64,000 nucleotides of DNA from Teredinibacter turnerae T7901 (GTDB lineage Bacteria > Pseudomonadota > Gammaproteobacteria > Pseudomonadales > Cellvibrionaceae), in the NCBI RefSeq assembly GCF_000023025.1, contig NC_012997.1, positions 2,911,125-2,975,124 on the forward strand. Reading direction: 5' to 3'. The notes under the pieces are model-generated. The model was not told the origin of the DNA, ran no database searches, and saw only the letters and a program-made list of their open reading frames with translations. Positions 56,974 through 64,000 of the stretch are shown here, piece by piece (positions within the stretch are counted from its first letter, which is position 1; each line of letters starts with the position of its first letter). The position numbers and the translations under genes were made by a program.

Positions 56974-58744
56974 GAGACTGTAGAAAAGAAAAATAAGCAA
57001 AAATATCTATTTAGCTTGCAAGCTGTAAATTTACAGCAAGCATTTTGCTTTACTTCAGTCGACTAATTTTAAATGGCTTTTCAGCAGCCAATTTTGCCGG
57101 AAACTCGCTCATTATTAGCACCCAATTGCGCTATAATTGGCTAATTTCTCAATATTATGTACCAAACAATATAATTGCGACTGACCTTGAACCTTCTTTT
57201 TACCCCGTAAACCAAATCGATCCAATCCCTTTTGGCTACCAATATTGGCGAATACCGGCTATACGACGGACATGCGATGTTGATAGACTTGTTTTCCGTA
57301 ACGGCTATCCACGCGTTTTTGCATCCAGGCCGTTGGCGAATTGCGGGTGTCGATGGTGAATGTCACTTGACGGCCATGTCCCTCCCGGGTGTCTGCAGAT
57401 CCTGGGTTGCGCATACATTCGTTTTTGCGTGGGCAATGACGGCAATCAGTGAGCCTTCCTTCGAAACTTAGTTTACATTTTCCATACTGATCTGTCGTTT
57501 CATGTTTCAGCCACATGGGGTTGCTTTCTGGGCATACACAGGTCTTATCGCGCTTGTTCAGGGTAAACTCAGAAGCGGGAATGACCTTTTTAATACCTTT
57601 GATGGCATCTTGATGCCGCTTCCCGTGTTTGACTTTCTGGTGCTTAAATTTAGGATCGCGCAAACGGAAGCTGTTGTCCGGTACGTAGGCGTTGAATGCG
57701 TTGTCCTTGAGGTAGGCATAATTGTCTTCATTGGCAAAGCCGGTATCGGCGGTAATGATGATTTGGTCTTCGACAAGACCAGCATCTAATCCAACGGTGC
57801 TATAACGGGCTTGTATCTGCTCGATCACAGGCTGTAACGTATGGTGTTCCTGCCCTTCGCCGAACGCTTGGGCGTCGACAATAATCTGGTGTTTTTTATC
57901 CACCGCCGCAACAACGTTGTAGCCTTGTATCGTCCCCTTGCTGGTGGTCATTTTCGCCGACTCATTGTCGGTGATATTGCTTTTAACTTCTTTTTTCCGT
58001 TTACCTTGCCCCATCCGTGGGGTCTCCGTCTTTAGGAACTGACCAATTTTGTTGAAATGGTTATTAAGGGTTTCAATGCTTTGCTCAAGTTGATCCTTGC
58101 GTTCCCGCTCTCCTGTTCTGCGACGATCCAGCTTTTTATGCTCTTTAACGCAGGCTCGGATTTGTCGCTGTATTTTGTGGCGCTTCTGAGCCAGCTCTTC
58201 AAAAGTGCCAGAGTGTTCCTTTGCGGCATTCGATGAGATTTTATAGCCGTCAATAGCGATAAGTTCGTGACCAATAAGTCCCTCCTGATCACATACCAAT
58301 AATATCTGAGTAAATATGTCGGCAATGGCATCGGGTTGGGAACTGATGAAACTGGCAATACTTGTGAAGTGAGGTTGTGTATCGCAAGATAGGGCTTTGA
58401 ACATGATATTGGTTTAACATGCCCATTCAATATCCCGGCTAGTGCAAATGCCATGGTAATAGCCGAACAAAGTGATTTTTAACAAAATCGCGGGATCATA
58501 GGCTGACCGGCCGCTGTGATCATTGTGATAAAGCTCATAGAAGGGAGTTAGATCCAAGCGTTCTTCAATAAGCTTGTGAAGTACAAACTCAAAGGTTCCC
58601 GGCCGTATTTGCTCTTCGAAGTTGATGACAACCATTGTGTCTTGGTTGTAATTTGGCTTTTTGAAGTTAGGCATTCTTACGTCCCTCAGGTAATGCCTCA
58701 TTTTAGCGATAAACCGCTTGTTTTTGGAGTTTTTCTACAGCTTA
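56974..58744 (-). mobile_element. IS1182-family element (inactive copy) inserted in an attC site
   Basis: A ~1.77-kb element bounded by imperfect inverted repeats (minus-strand left TAAGCTGTAGAAAAAC; right end, read inward, GAGACTGTAGAAAAG). Both sides are flanked by GTT (plus-strand AAC at 56971-56973 and 58745-58747). It interrupts the attC of the nuclease gene at the R' box, so that removing it would give CGTTATGT. Its transposase is broken by two in-frame stops. It is clearly different in sequence from the element at 60630-62355 but sits in the same way in its target. Confidence 0.75.
57115..58674 (-). pseudogene. IS1182-family transposase with two in-frame stops
   Basis: Without any frameshift, the frame from ATG 58674 runs to TAA at 57115-57117. 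It is interrupted by TAA at 58414-58416 (in IEWAC-stop-TNIMFKALS) and TAG at 57259-57261. The second replaces the conserved catalytic Glu of the VVEPVF motif (here SVV-stop-PVFANIG). The other DDE acids remain in IAIDGYKIS and ITADTGFANED. The conserved tail LYCLVHNIEKL follows the second stop. Translation yields only fragments, so transposition activity is lost. Confidence 0.85.
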
Positions 58745-58799
58745 AACGCTTCAAGAAGGGGCGCCGGTTACGGCGTCTGCGTGAAGCCGTTTGTTAGGA
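58745..58799 (-). other. attC-like recombination site after the nuclease gene
   Basis: Read on the minus strand, directly after the nuclease stop: TCCTAAC (R''-like), then AAACGGCTTCACG, a central GC-rich part, then CTTGAAGCGTT. The arms AAACGGCTTCA and TGAAGCGTTT pair with one bulged base, the usual geometry of integron attC sites. The R' box is interrupted after its GTT (58745-58747) by the IS1182-type element. Confidence 0.72.
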
Positions 58800-58803
58800 A
58801 TTT

Positions 58804-59691
58804 TTACAACAGATCGCGTAACCGTACAAATGGTTTACCAGTTTCGGCTGCTCGACGAACTTTCTTTGATAGTACGTTCTTAAATCCGACTTTTTGAATT
58901 AGCATCTCACTTAAATCCAAGCCATCCATACACACCACACTCTTTCCCCTCCCAAACGCTTGCAATCCTTCTTCTGTAAATCCACTATTACTTACAAACA
59001 AGCCTCTCGACCATGCCGCTTCATCCTGAACTTTGGCGTTGAATGAGCGTAAATCGGCCGCATTAACAGGCAGGTTTGTCCATTTTGCCTCTAAAAGATA
59101 TGTCTCTCCATCCAGCTCGAAACTACCATCAATCTGCTCTCCTACTAATCGAAATGACGCTCTGCTGCTCATTCCGCTGATGTCAAATAGCTTTTTTAGA
59201 AAAGATTCAAATGCAAATCCTCTAGGATGAGGCTCCATTGCCGCCAGTTCCATTAGTGAATTTAAGAGTTCCCGCGCTGCATTTTCATCCAGGGTTTCAT
59301 CATGCTGTTGTTGAGGGCCCTTCTCTTTCGGAACTAGAGGCTTTCCTCCAAGGCGCACCAATAGATCAGAAAACTCAGATACCAATTCCGGTCGTTCCTC
59401 TTCGAGACCAGCTCGTTTACGCTTAGTTTTTCTATAATCCCATAAGGAATTTAGAACCCTTAAAATGTCACCGGGCTCAGACTGTTTTAAAAAGCTTCTT
59501 AATCTTTTTCCCTTGCTAGTACCTATATCGCAATATCTTTCGTCATCTATGTTTATTTGAAGCTCATCGTTAAAGAATTCAGAATATGTTTGATTAGAAA
59601 AGTCTAAAACATATCCCCCGCCCATTTCGAGTATGTAATCCAACAAATCAAAATCTAATCGTTTAAGCTTATATGAACTCATAATATTCAT
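58804..59691 (-). CDS. Mrr-like restriction endonuclease, probable defence cassette
   Basis: A 295-residue protein. The C-terminal domain (about 155-270) is a PD-(D/E)xK nuclease of the Mrr type: FAFESFLKKLF (Glu162), GEQIDGSF (Asp188) and YLLEAKW (Glu201, Lys203), followed by GLFVSNSGFTEEGLQ. The N-terminal ~90 residues (VLDFSNQTYSEFF, GTSKGKRLRSFL) resemble a domain found at the start of several abortive-infection proteins. No methyltransferase is adjacent. It lies between two attC-like sites with its start just after one and its stop just before the other, as a cassette gene should. A role in phage or DNA defence is inferred. Confidence 0.78.
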   Translation of the reverse strand: MNIMSSYKLKRLDFDLLDYILEMGGGYVLDFSNQTYSEFFNDELQINIDDERYCDIGTSKGKRLRSFLKQSEPGDILRVLNSLWDYRKTKRKRAGLEEERPELVSEFSDLLVRLGGKPLVPKEKGPQQQHDETLDENAARELLNSLMELAAMEPHPRGFAFESFLKKLFDISGMSSRASFRLVGEQIDGSFELDGETYLLEAKWTNLPVNAADLRSFNAKVQDEAAWSRGLFVSNSGFTEEGLQAFGRGKSVVCMDGLDLSEMLIQKVGFKNVLSKKVRRAAETGKPFVRLRDLL

Positions 59692-59745
59692 TTATTCTTG
59701 TAGTGACGTACCCATTTGGGCGTCAACAGAATTAAATAGTTAGGC
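59692..59745 (-). other. attC-like site between two cassettes
   Basis: On the minus strand, 8 bp after the stop of the upstream gene: GCCTAAC (59739-59745, a perfect RYYYAAC box), then TATTTAATTCTGTTGACG, a short CCCAAATGGG hairpin, and CGTCACTACAAGAATAAA, which pairs with the first arm with a few bulged bases. The terminal GTTRRRY box is not evident, so the site may be degenerate. Confidence 0.55.
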
Positions 59746-59753
59746 GCAACTTT

Positions 59754-60575
59754 CTATGGAATGCTACCTATTGCAATGTACATACATTCAACTGCTAAAG
59801 TCGTCCACTTGTCCTCAGCAACCGCAGGCACAAAAGAATCTGCTCTTAATTCTTCGATATTAACCGGTCGACCTCTATACTTCGAGCTCTTACTATGACT
59901 TGTGGAGGCAATTACAATCGGGTTGTTGTCGCCAAATGGGGCTGGAAATATTATCGGCCTTTGTTTTTCGCCTTCATTTTTAACGGTAGTAAATCTGCCC
60001 CATTGAAGCCGATATTTACCGGCTACGTCTATAACCCCTGCCTCTGCAGATGAAAGCGAGGGAGCATTCTCTAATTCTTCTATCTGCTGACTGAGTTTTG
60101 TAATTTGCGCCTTTAATTTTTCGCTTATTTCAGATTGAAAAGTCTTGTCTTTCTTTAGAGACTCTGTAACCCCGACTGTGATCGTCGCCATATCTTTAAT
60201 TGATTCTAGCTGGCTCACTTTTTTGTCGAGTTCCTCAGCCTCTACAGTTAGATTCTTAATCGATTTTAACGCTTCGCGAGCACTATTCTGTTCCGCAAGT
60301 ATTGCTTTAGTATATTCTTGTTGATCAGAGTACAATTTTAGCGTTACGCTCAAAAGCCGATCATGAGCATCATTTAGAATATAGTCGATTCTTTTTCTAG
60401 CATCTTCATCTGCCTCAACACTTTTAGCTAGGGCAACTGTGTCTGCATACTGTGTAAATATGAATCCTATTAAGAAACCCAGTGTTGCAAATGCTCCTGA
60501 GATTGGAACAAACAATTTTGCGAGATATGATCTTATCGCTTTCTCTGCTTTTAAAGTAAGCTGCTCGTTAGGCAT
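59754..60575 (-). CDS. Membrane and coiled-coil protein with lectin-like end (cassette gene)
   Basis: A 273-residue protein. One membrane helix (LFVPISGAFATLGFLIGFIF, about 23-45), a long coiled coil (about 60-195), and a beta-rich C-terminal domain with IIFPAPFGDNNPIVIAS and TTLAVECMYIAIG. The latter pattern (F-PF--NP-V and a final AIG) recalls H-type lectin or phage-tail modules, but weakly. ATG 60575 has GAGGAG 7 nt upstream. It lies between an IS1182-type element and an attC-like site. Function unknown. Confidence 0.65.
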   Translation of the reverse strand: MPNEQLTLKAEKAIRSYLAKLFVPISGAFATLGFLIGFIFTQYADTVALAKSVEADEDARKRIDYILNDAHDRLLSVTLKLYSDQQEYTKAILAEQNSAREALKSIKNLTVEAEELDKKVSQLESIKDMATITVGVTESLKKDKTFQSEISEKLKAQITKLSQQIEELENAPSLSSAEAGVIDVAGKYRLQWGRFTTVKNEGEKQRPIIFPAPFGDNNPIVIASTSHSKSSKYRGRPVNIEELRADSFVPAVAEDKWTTLAVECMYIAIGSIP

Positions 60576-60629
60576 GCCATCGCTCCTCGAATTTTGTTTT
60601 ACCAAATTTGGTCATTGCGCTCGCATAAC

Positions 60630-62355
60630 GAGACTGTCGAATAACGCCGAGATACCTATACCCAGCGGATAATTTCAGGCACCCGTTTTTATAAGGCTGT
60701 TTAAAAATATCAGCCACGACGTTATTTACATCTATTTTTAAAAAATAGTTACCCTTCATCGGGCATAGCTCCCATATTTTTGTATCTTTACCAAGTTATG
60801 TACCGCACAGAATAAATACCATTGTCCAGACACCTTTTTAAGGCTCCTCAAGCTAAACCAACGCAACCCCATTATGTGTTTCATATGCGCAAATACGGGT
60901 TCGACAATACCAATGCGATCCGAGTAGATGGCCCTGCCTTCGGGACTGTCCATTTTGCGTTTCATTCGATCAATGGCGCGACTGTTGTTTTTAGCGGTGT
61001 CTTTGCGGATGCTCACCTGTCTGCCGCGGTCTTTGACCCCATTACGTAAACAGTGTGCTTGTATCGAGCAGTTTTTACAGTCGTTGAGGTAACCTTCAAA
61101 GCGAATGTATTCGACGCCTTTGTTTTGATATCCAGAGGAGCAAAGCCAGAGTTCTTTTCCCTCTGGACACCAACAGCGTTGTGCTTGCGAGTCATAGTCG
61201 AAGTCACTCGATTGAAAGTATTTCTGTTTTCTTACCTTCGGCTTTTTATCTTGGTGATCCACAAACCTCGCATCGCGTTTACGATAGAGGGTATCCGCAA
61301 TATAGGCATTGACGCCTTTCTCTGCGCAATAGTCTAAATTCGCCCCGCTATGAAACCCAGCATCTGCCAGCAGTTGACAGCCATCTAGCCTGTCGGATGC
61401 TAAGAGTTTATCAATCATGGGCTTGAGTGTGGATTGTTCGCTATCACCAGTTAAATCAGCATTGACAATGACCTGGTTCAGTTTATCGGTTGCGGCCAAA
61501 CCGACGTACCCTTGTAACGCACCACCGTTACCGGACATCATATTGGCGCTATCAGGATCGGTGAGGTTGGTCTTACGAACTTTTCCGTTGTGCCCCCGTT
61601 TATCCACCATGTCACTGAGGGCGGTTTTTAGCTTTTTATTGATGCGCTTGAGTTTTGCTATCTGTTTTTCTTCTTTTTCACGCACCGGTGTGTTCACCAC
61701 GCCCTGAGCGTCTTCTTGACGATGCCGTGCCATCACTCGCCTTACTGCACGTTGAATTTTTTGATGTTTCTTCGTGAAGTCGGTCTTAGTTCCCGACCAT
61801 TCCTTCGAGGCGTTTGAGGGAATTTTGCAGCCATCCAATGCCAGAGTGTCGCCACCAATCAGCCCCAGGTAATCACACTGCAACACGATTTCTATAAATA
61901 TGCCTTCAAGGCGCTGTGGATTCTTTGAAACAAACGCTGCAATAGTGGAATGATCCGGGGTTAGAAAACCAGAGAGTGCCATGAACACCGTGTTGTATCG
62001 GCACAAATGTTCGATTTTACGGCTGCTGGTAATGCCGCGATGATACGCAGAAAGTATGATCTTGAGGAGAGTGCCCGGGCTGTATGCCGATGCGCCACCC
62101 GCATCGTTGTTAAAATCGCTTTCAAACGAGGAGAGATCTAACACATGATCGACAATCAAGCAGACTGTCGCCTCAAAGCTGCCCTCTGTTATTTGTTCCT
62201 CGGGAATAACAGCGACAAATTCCCCCTGTTTATCATTACCTTGTTTGTAATGCGCCATGCCAGACTCCGTTAAGCGGCGGTAGAGTCTATTTTAACCCTT
62301 TAGAAGCTTCCGTTCTGCAGATTTATGAGGTTTTTTCGAGTTTTTCGACAGCTTC
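60630..62355 (-). mobile_element. Intact IS1182-family element inserted at an attC R' box
   Basis: A ~1.73-kb element with imperfect terminal repeats: minus-strand left GAAGCTGTCGAAAAACTC, right end read inward GAGACTGTCGAATAACGC. It is flanked by GTT on both sides (plus-strand AAC at 62356-62358 and 60627-60629). The left side abuts a complete attC stem belonging to the HEPN gene; the right side continues ATGC, so the restored junction would read GTTATGC, an R'-like box. It carries one intact transposase. Boundaries are by eye. Confidence 0.75.
60756..62258 (-). CDS. IS1182-family transposase, intact
   Basis: A 500-residue DDE transposase. N-terminal DUF772-like part (DVLDLSSFE-type start with GTLLKIILSAYHRGITSSRK, LCRYNTVFMALSGFLTPDHS), then catalytic Asp in LALDGCKIPSNASKEWSG, second Asp in QLLADAGFHSG, and the Glu in GIVEPVFAHMKHIMGL. 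A Cys-rich insert (CWCPEGKELW, CKNCSIQAHC) is typical of this family. All motifs are complete, so activity is plausible. It lies in the 1.73-kb element ending in GTT-flanked repeats. Confidence 0.93.
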   Translation of the reverse strand: MAHYKQGNDKQGEFVAVIPEEQITEGSFEATVCLIVDHVLDLSSFESDFNNDAGGASAYSPGTLLKIILSAYHRGITSSRKIEHLCRYNTVFMALSGFLTPDHSTIAAFVSKNPQRLEGIFIEIVLQCDYLGLIGGDTLALDGCKIPSNASKEWSGTKTDFTKKHQKIQRAVRRVMARHRQEDAQGVVNTPVREKEEKQIAKLKRINKKLKTALSDMVDKRGHNGKVRKTNLTDPDSANMMSGNGGALQGYVGLAATDKLNQVIVNADLTGDSEQSTLKPMIDKLLASDRLDGCQLLADAGFHSGANLDYCAEKGVNAYIADTLYRKRDARFVDHQDKKPKVRKQKYFQSSDFDYDSQAQRCWCPEGKELWLCSSGYQNKGVEYIRFEGYLNDCKNCSIQAHCLRNGVKDRGRQVSIRKDTAKNNSRAIDRMKRKMDSPEGRAIYSDRIGIVEPVFAHMKHIMGLRWFSLRSLKKVSGQWYLFCAVHNLVKIQKYGSYAR

Positions 62356-62469
62356 AACGCCTTGCTCACCGGCACATACTGCGGCGAGCGTTTTGTGTAA
62401 GAATGGAGCGCAGCGAATGACACAAAACGAGCGTAGCAGTATGTGTCAGGTGCAGCAACTTGTTAAGGC
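62356..62469 (-). other. Complete attC-like site after the HEPN gene
   Basis: About 114 bp. On the minus strand it begins GCCTTAAC (62462-62469, overlapping the HEPN TAA stop) and ends GGCGTT (R' GTT at 62356-62358). The arms CACATACTGC and GCAGTATGTG, and ACACAAAACG and CGTTTTGTGT, pair, with a mismatched middle and several bulges. Size and imperfect symmetry fit long attC sites of chromosomal integrons. The IS1182-type element follows directly after the GTT. Confidence 0.78.
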
Positions 62470-62867
62470 TTTTCTGGGTATCTGGCTCGGAGAAAATCAA
62501 AGGTTTTTCTGATAATTGGAGCGACGTGGACAATATCGTCATAATTATCTTCCGTCAGTTCTTCGTCTAGATAGTTATGAGATGTCGTATTTCTGCTATC
62601 AAGCATATCGTGCCACTCATCCTCATCATCTAGCCAGCCAATTTTAAATGCTTCTTTTACACTCTCTCGGGGAGTTTTCGGGTGCACACCCTCAAATTCT
62701 AAAGCTCTTTTAAGAGTTTTCCACATTAGCTCGATAACATATTCAAAACGCTGTATTGTTCCCTCAACAACCAGTTCACGATCTCTAGGAATAAGCAATG
62801 CTGCCTCTAGTTTGGATAACGCCTTTTCTAAGTTTCCGAGACTATCCTGCAGTTTGCGTTCGCTCAT
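62463..62867 (-). CDS. HEPN partner of an MNT-HEPN toxin-antitoxin pair
   Basis: A 134-residue all-helical protein of the HI0074/HepT-like family (nucleotidyltransferase substrate-binding). It carries the RX4-6H HEPN motif as Arg92-NTTS-His97 in DSRNTTSHNY. In such pairs the HEPN protein is a toxin RNase silenced by the MNT partner, by AMPylation in studied systems. It overlaps the MNT gene by 26 bp, and its stop lies within the attC R'' box, showing a two-gene integron cassette. Confidence 0.88.
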   Translation of the reverse strand: MSERKLQDSLGNLEKALSKLEAALLIPRDRELVVEGTIQRFEYVIELMWKTLKRALEFEGVHPKTPRESVKEAFKIGWLDDEDEWHDMLDSRNTTSHNYLDEELTEDNYDDIVHVAPIIRKTFDFLRARYPEKP

Positions 62868-63147
62868 AAATTATTATTCCTTGTTGCAGTATTCTTTCTT
62901 GTAAAGCTGCTGGATTTGACTCGAAATGAACAAGTGAAACCCAATATAAAGTTCGAGAGTCCGCTGCATCTAGTCGTAATTTCGAAAACTTCCTCTTACA
63001 CAAAGACTTTGAAAAAACGGCAATATCGAAGTCCGATCTTTCTTCATTATCTCCAACAGCTCTAGAACCAAACAGTACCAATTTATCTATCGGATAACGC
63101 TCAACAAGTTCTTTAAGAACATTCTCAACCGATATTGGTGTATTCAT
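62842..63147 (-). CDS. MNT nucleotidyltransferase antitoxin
   Basis: A 101-residue minimal nucleotidyltransferase. The signature LFGSRAVGDNEERSDFDIAVF gives the GS motif (Gly27-Ser28) and the two metal-binding Asp (39 and 41). The ATG at 63147 with AAGG about 7 nt upstream is preferred over ATG 63162. It is the first gene of the MNT-HEPN pair and is preceded by a GTTAAGGC box (plus-strand 63153-63160) that looks like the R' end of a previous attC. Confidence 0.87.
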   Translation of the reverse strand: MNTPISVENVLKELVERYPIDKLVLFGSRAVGDNEERSDFDIAVFSKSLCKRKFSKLRLDAADSRTLYWVSLVHFESNPAALQERILQQGIIIYERTQTAG

Positions 63148-63162
63148 CTTGCGCCTTAACAT

Positions 63163-64000
63163 GTTATTCTACGTACACAGCACAACTTACCCAGCCTCTA
63201 ACTCAATAACAGATCGAAAAGCCAATATTCACAAATCTAAAAACTACCGCACTGTTCGTGAAATGTATTTAAACCAGTGACTTACCTAAAGCTGTTTGTG
63301 GAAGGTAATTCAACAAACCCAACCCGGCGCCGTTTTACCGTTGGTTTATCAATACATTACCCCAAGCAGCCAATACCCCCCCAGAGCAAATACCCGACCA
63401 ATGTAAGCCAAATTTCTGATTATTTATGTAGATGTAGGCGCCAATATTCCGCACTTTTGGGGTTATTGCGGCTTGTTTGATCCAGATTTAGCGATTGCTG
63501 TAGAGCAGTGTGCCAAACCGGTGACGGTAGTTTTTACAGGGGTCGTTTGGCTGACGTTTTCAGAGGGCGGATTTGGTCTTGCAGCCGGCTTGTGGCGAGC
63601 GATATAGAAGCGAATATCGGAGATGTTATTTGCTCACAATAACTTCTTTTGCACGAATTTAAAATGTATTTGAACAGTTCGCGTAACTTGCACACTTAAC
63701 CTACCGGCTCTACCAGTTCAAATCAGGTGCACACGAGGCATAGGTGGGTTCAAAGAAGTTTTAATATTCCCAACCACGCCAACCCCGCCTAAAAAGAAAA
63801 TTCGAACTACCTTTTCTAGTCGGGAACTGAGTTTAAAGTGTTAAACGAATTTGTCGCAAAACCTGCCCATCTACTAAAGCTCAACTCTTGATGAAGAACG
63901 CTTAATGACCGACCCTTAGTGACAAACTCTGCCAGATTAGCCTTAAACAACAAGGCTGTTCTACTTTATTGATTCACAAACAAACAAAAATACCCCTGCG
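63163..64000. other. AT-rich end of window without supported gene
   Basis: About 840 bp to the right edge. A short open stretch at 63277-63480 has no ribosome-binding site and a product rich in Pro, Arg and Tyr without motif. I see no attC hairpin, tRNA or transposase here. A cassette gene on the minus strand may begin beyond the edge. Confidence 0.5.

Noticed and set aside
63277-63480. Plus-strand open stretch near the right edge
   Set aside because: No start signal and a low-quality product rich in Pro, Arg and Tyr.

Overview
The window looks like part of the chromosome of a marine, polysaccharide-degrading gammaproteobacterium related to Teredinibacter/Saccharophagus (Cellvibrionaceae). 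This is an inference from the queA-tgt-secD-secF and trmJ/iscR/suhB blocks, the CBM2 domain joined by Pro-Thr linkers, the very large cadherin/DUF11-type surface protein and roughly 50% GC. No rRNA, tRNA, CRISPR array or integrase gene was recognised.

Layout. (1) 1-18.6 kb is conserved housekeeping DNA: a secreted glutathione peroxidase, then a minus-strand hybrid Isc/Suf iron-sulfur operon (iscR-iscS-sufB-sufC-sufD-sufS-sufA-sufT-sufE) under a sigma70 promoter overlapped by a good IscR type-1 operator, trmJ, divergent suhB, a hybrid PAS histidine kinase, and secF/secD/tgt/queA with no yajC between tgt and secD. (2) 18.7-30.4 kb encodes surface proteins: one gene of about 3030 codons with an internal GlyGly-CTERM-like segment followed by an in-frame outer-membrane barrel, divergent from three small exported proteins. 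(3) 30.5-37.2 kb holds assorted accessory genes: a GFA-like protein, a decayed DUF3592 gene, a TetR-controlled oxidoreductase pair, and a ParD-like gene overlapping map.

(4) 37.9-43.5 kb is the most striking accessory locus. One intact 398-aa effector-like gene is followed by four paralogous ~262-aa immunity-like genes. Between these lie three decayed 3' ends of the effector gene, giving E-I-psiE-I-psiE-I-psiE-I. The 3' ends of the I genes and the psiE pieces are nearly identical, while the bodies of the I proteins have diverged. This looks like an immunity array grown by recombination at shared flanks. (5) 43.6-48.8 kb holds DUF899, a GlxA-type regulator, an ABM monooxygenase and a large secreted CBM2-CBM6/35-metallopeptidase. 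(6) 49-55 kb holds signal-less effector-like proteins (a papain-like C-H-D protein and a class-3 lipase), a radical SAM gene cut by an in-frame amber codon, and unknowns.

(7) 55-63.2 kb reads as an integron cassette array on the minus strand without a visible integrase: an alpha/beta hydrolase gene whose end was overwritten by an IS5 remnant, an Mrr-like nuclease, a membrane/coiled-coil protein and an MNT-HEPN toxin-antitoxin pair, with attC-like hairpins after the genes. Two divergent IS1182-type elements sit in the same orientation at the same position of two attC sites, immediately after the GTT of the R' box; both are flanked by GTT. The intact one keeps its transposase. The other has two in-frame stops, one replacing the catalytic Glu.
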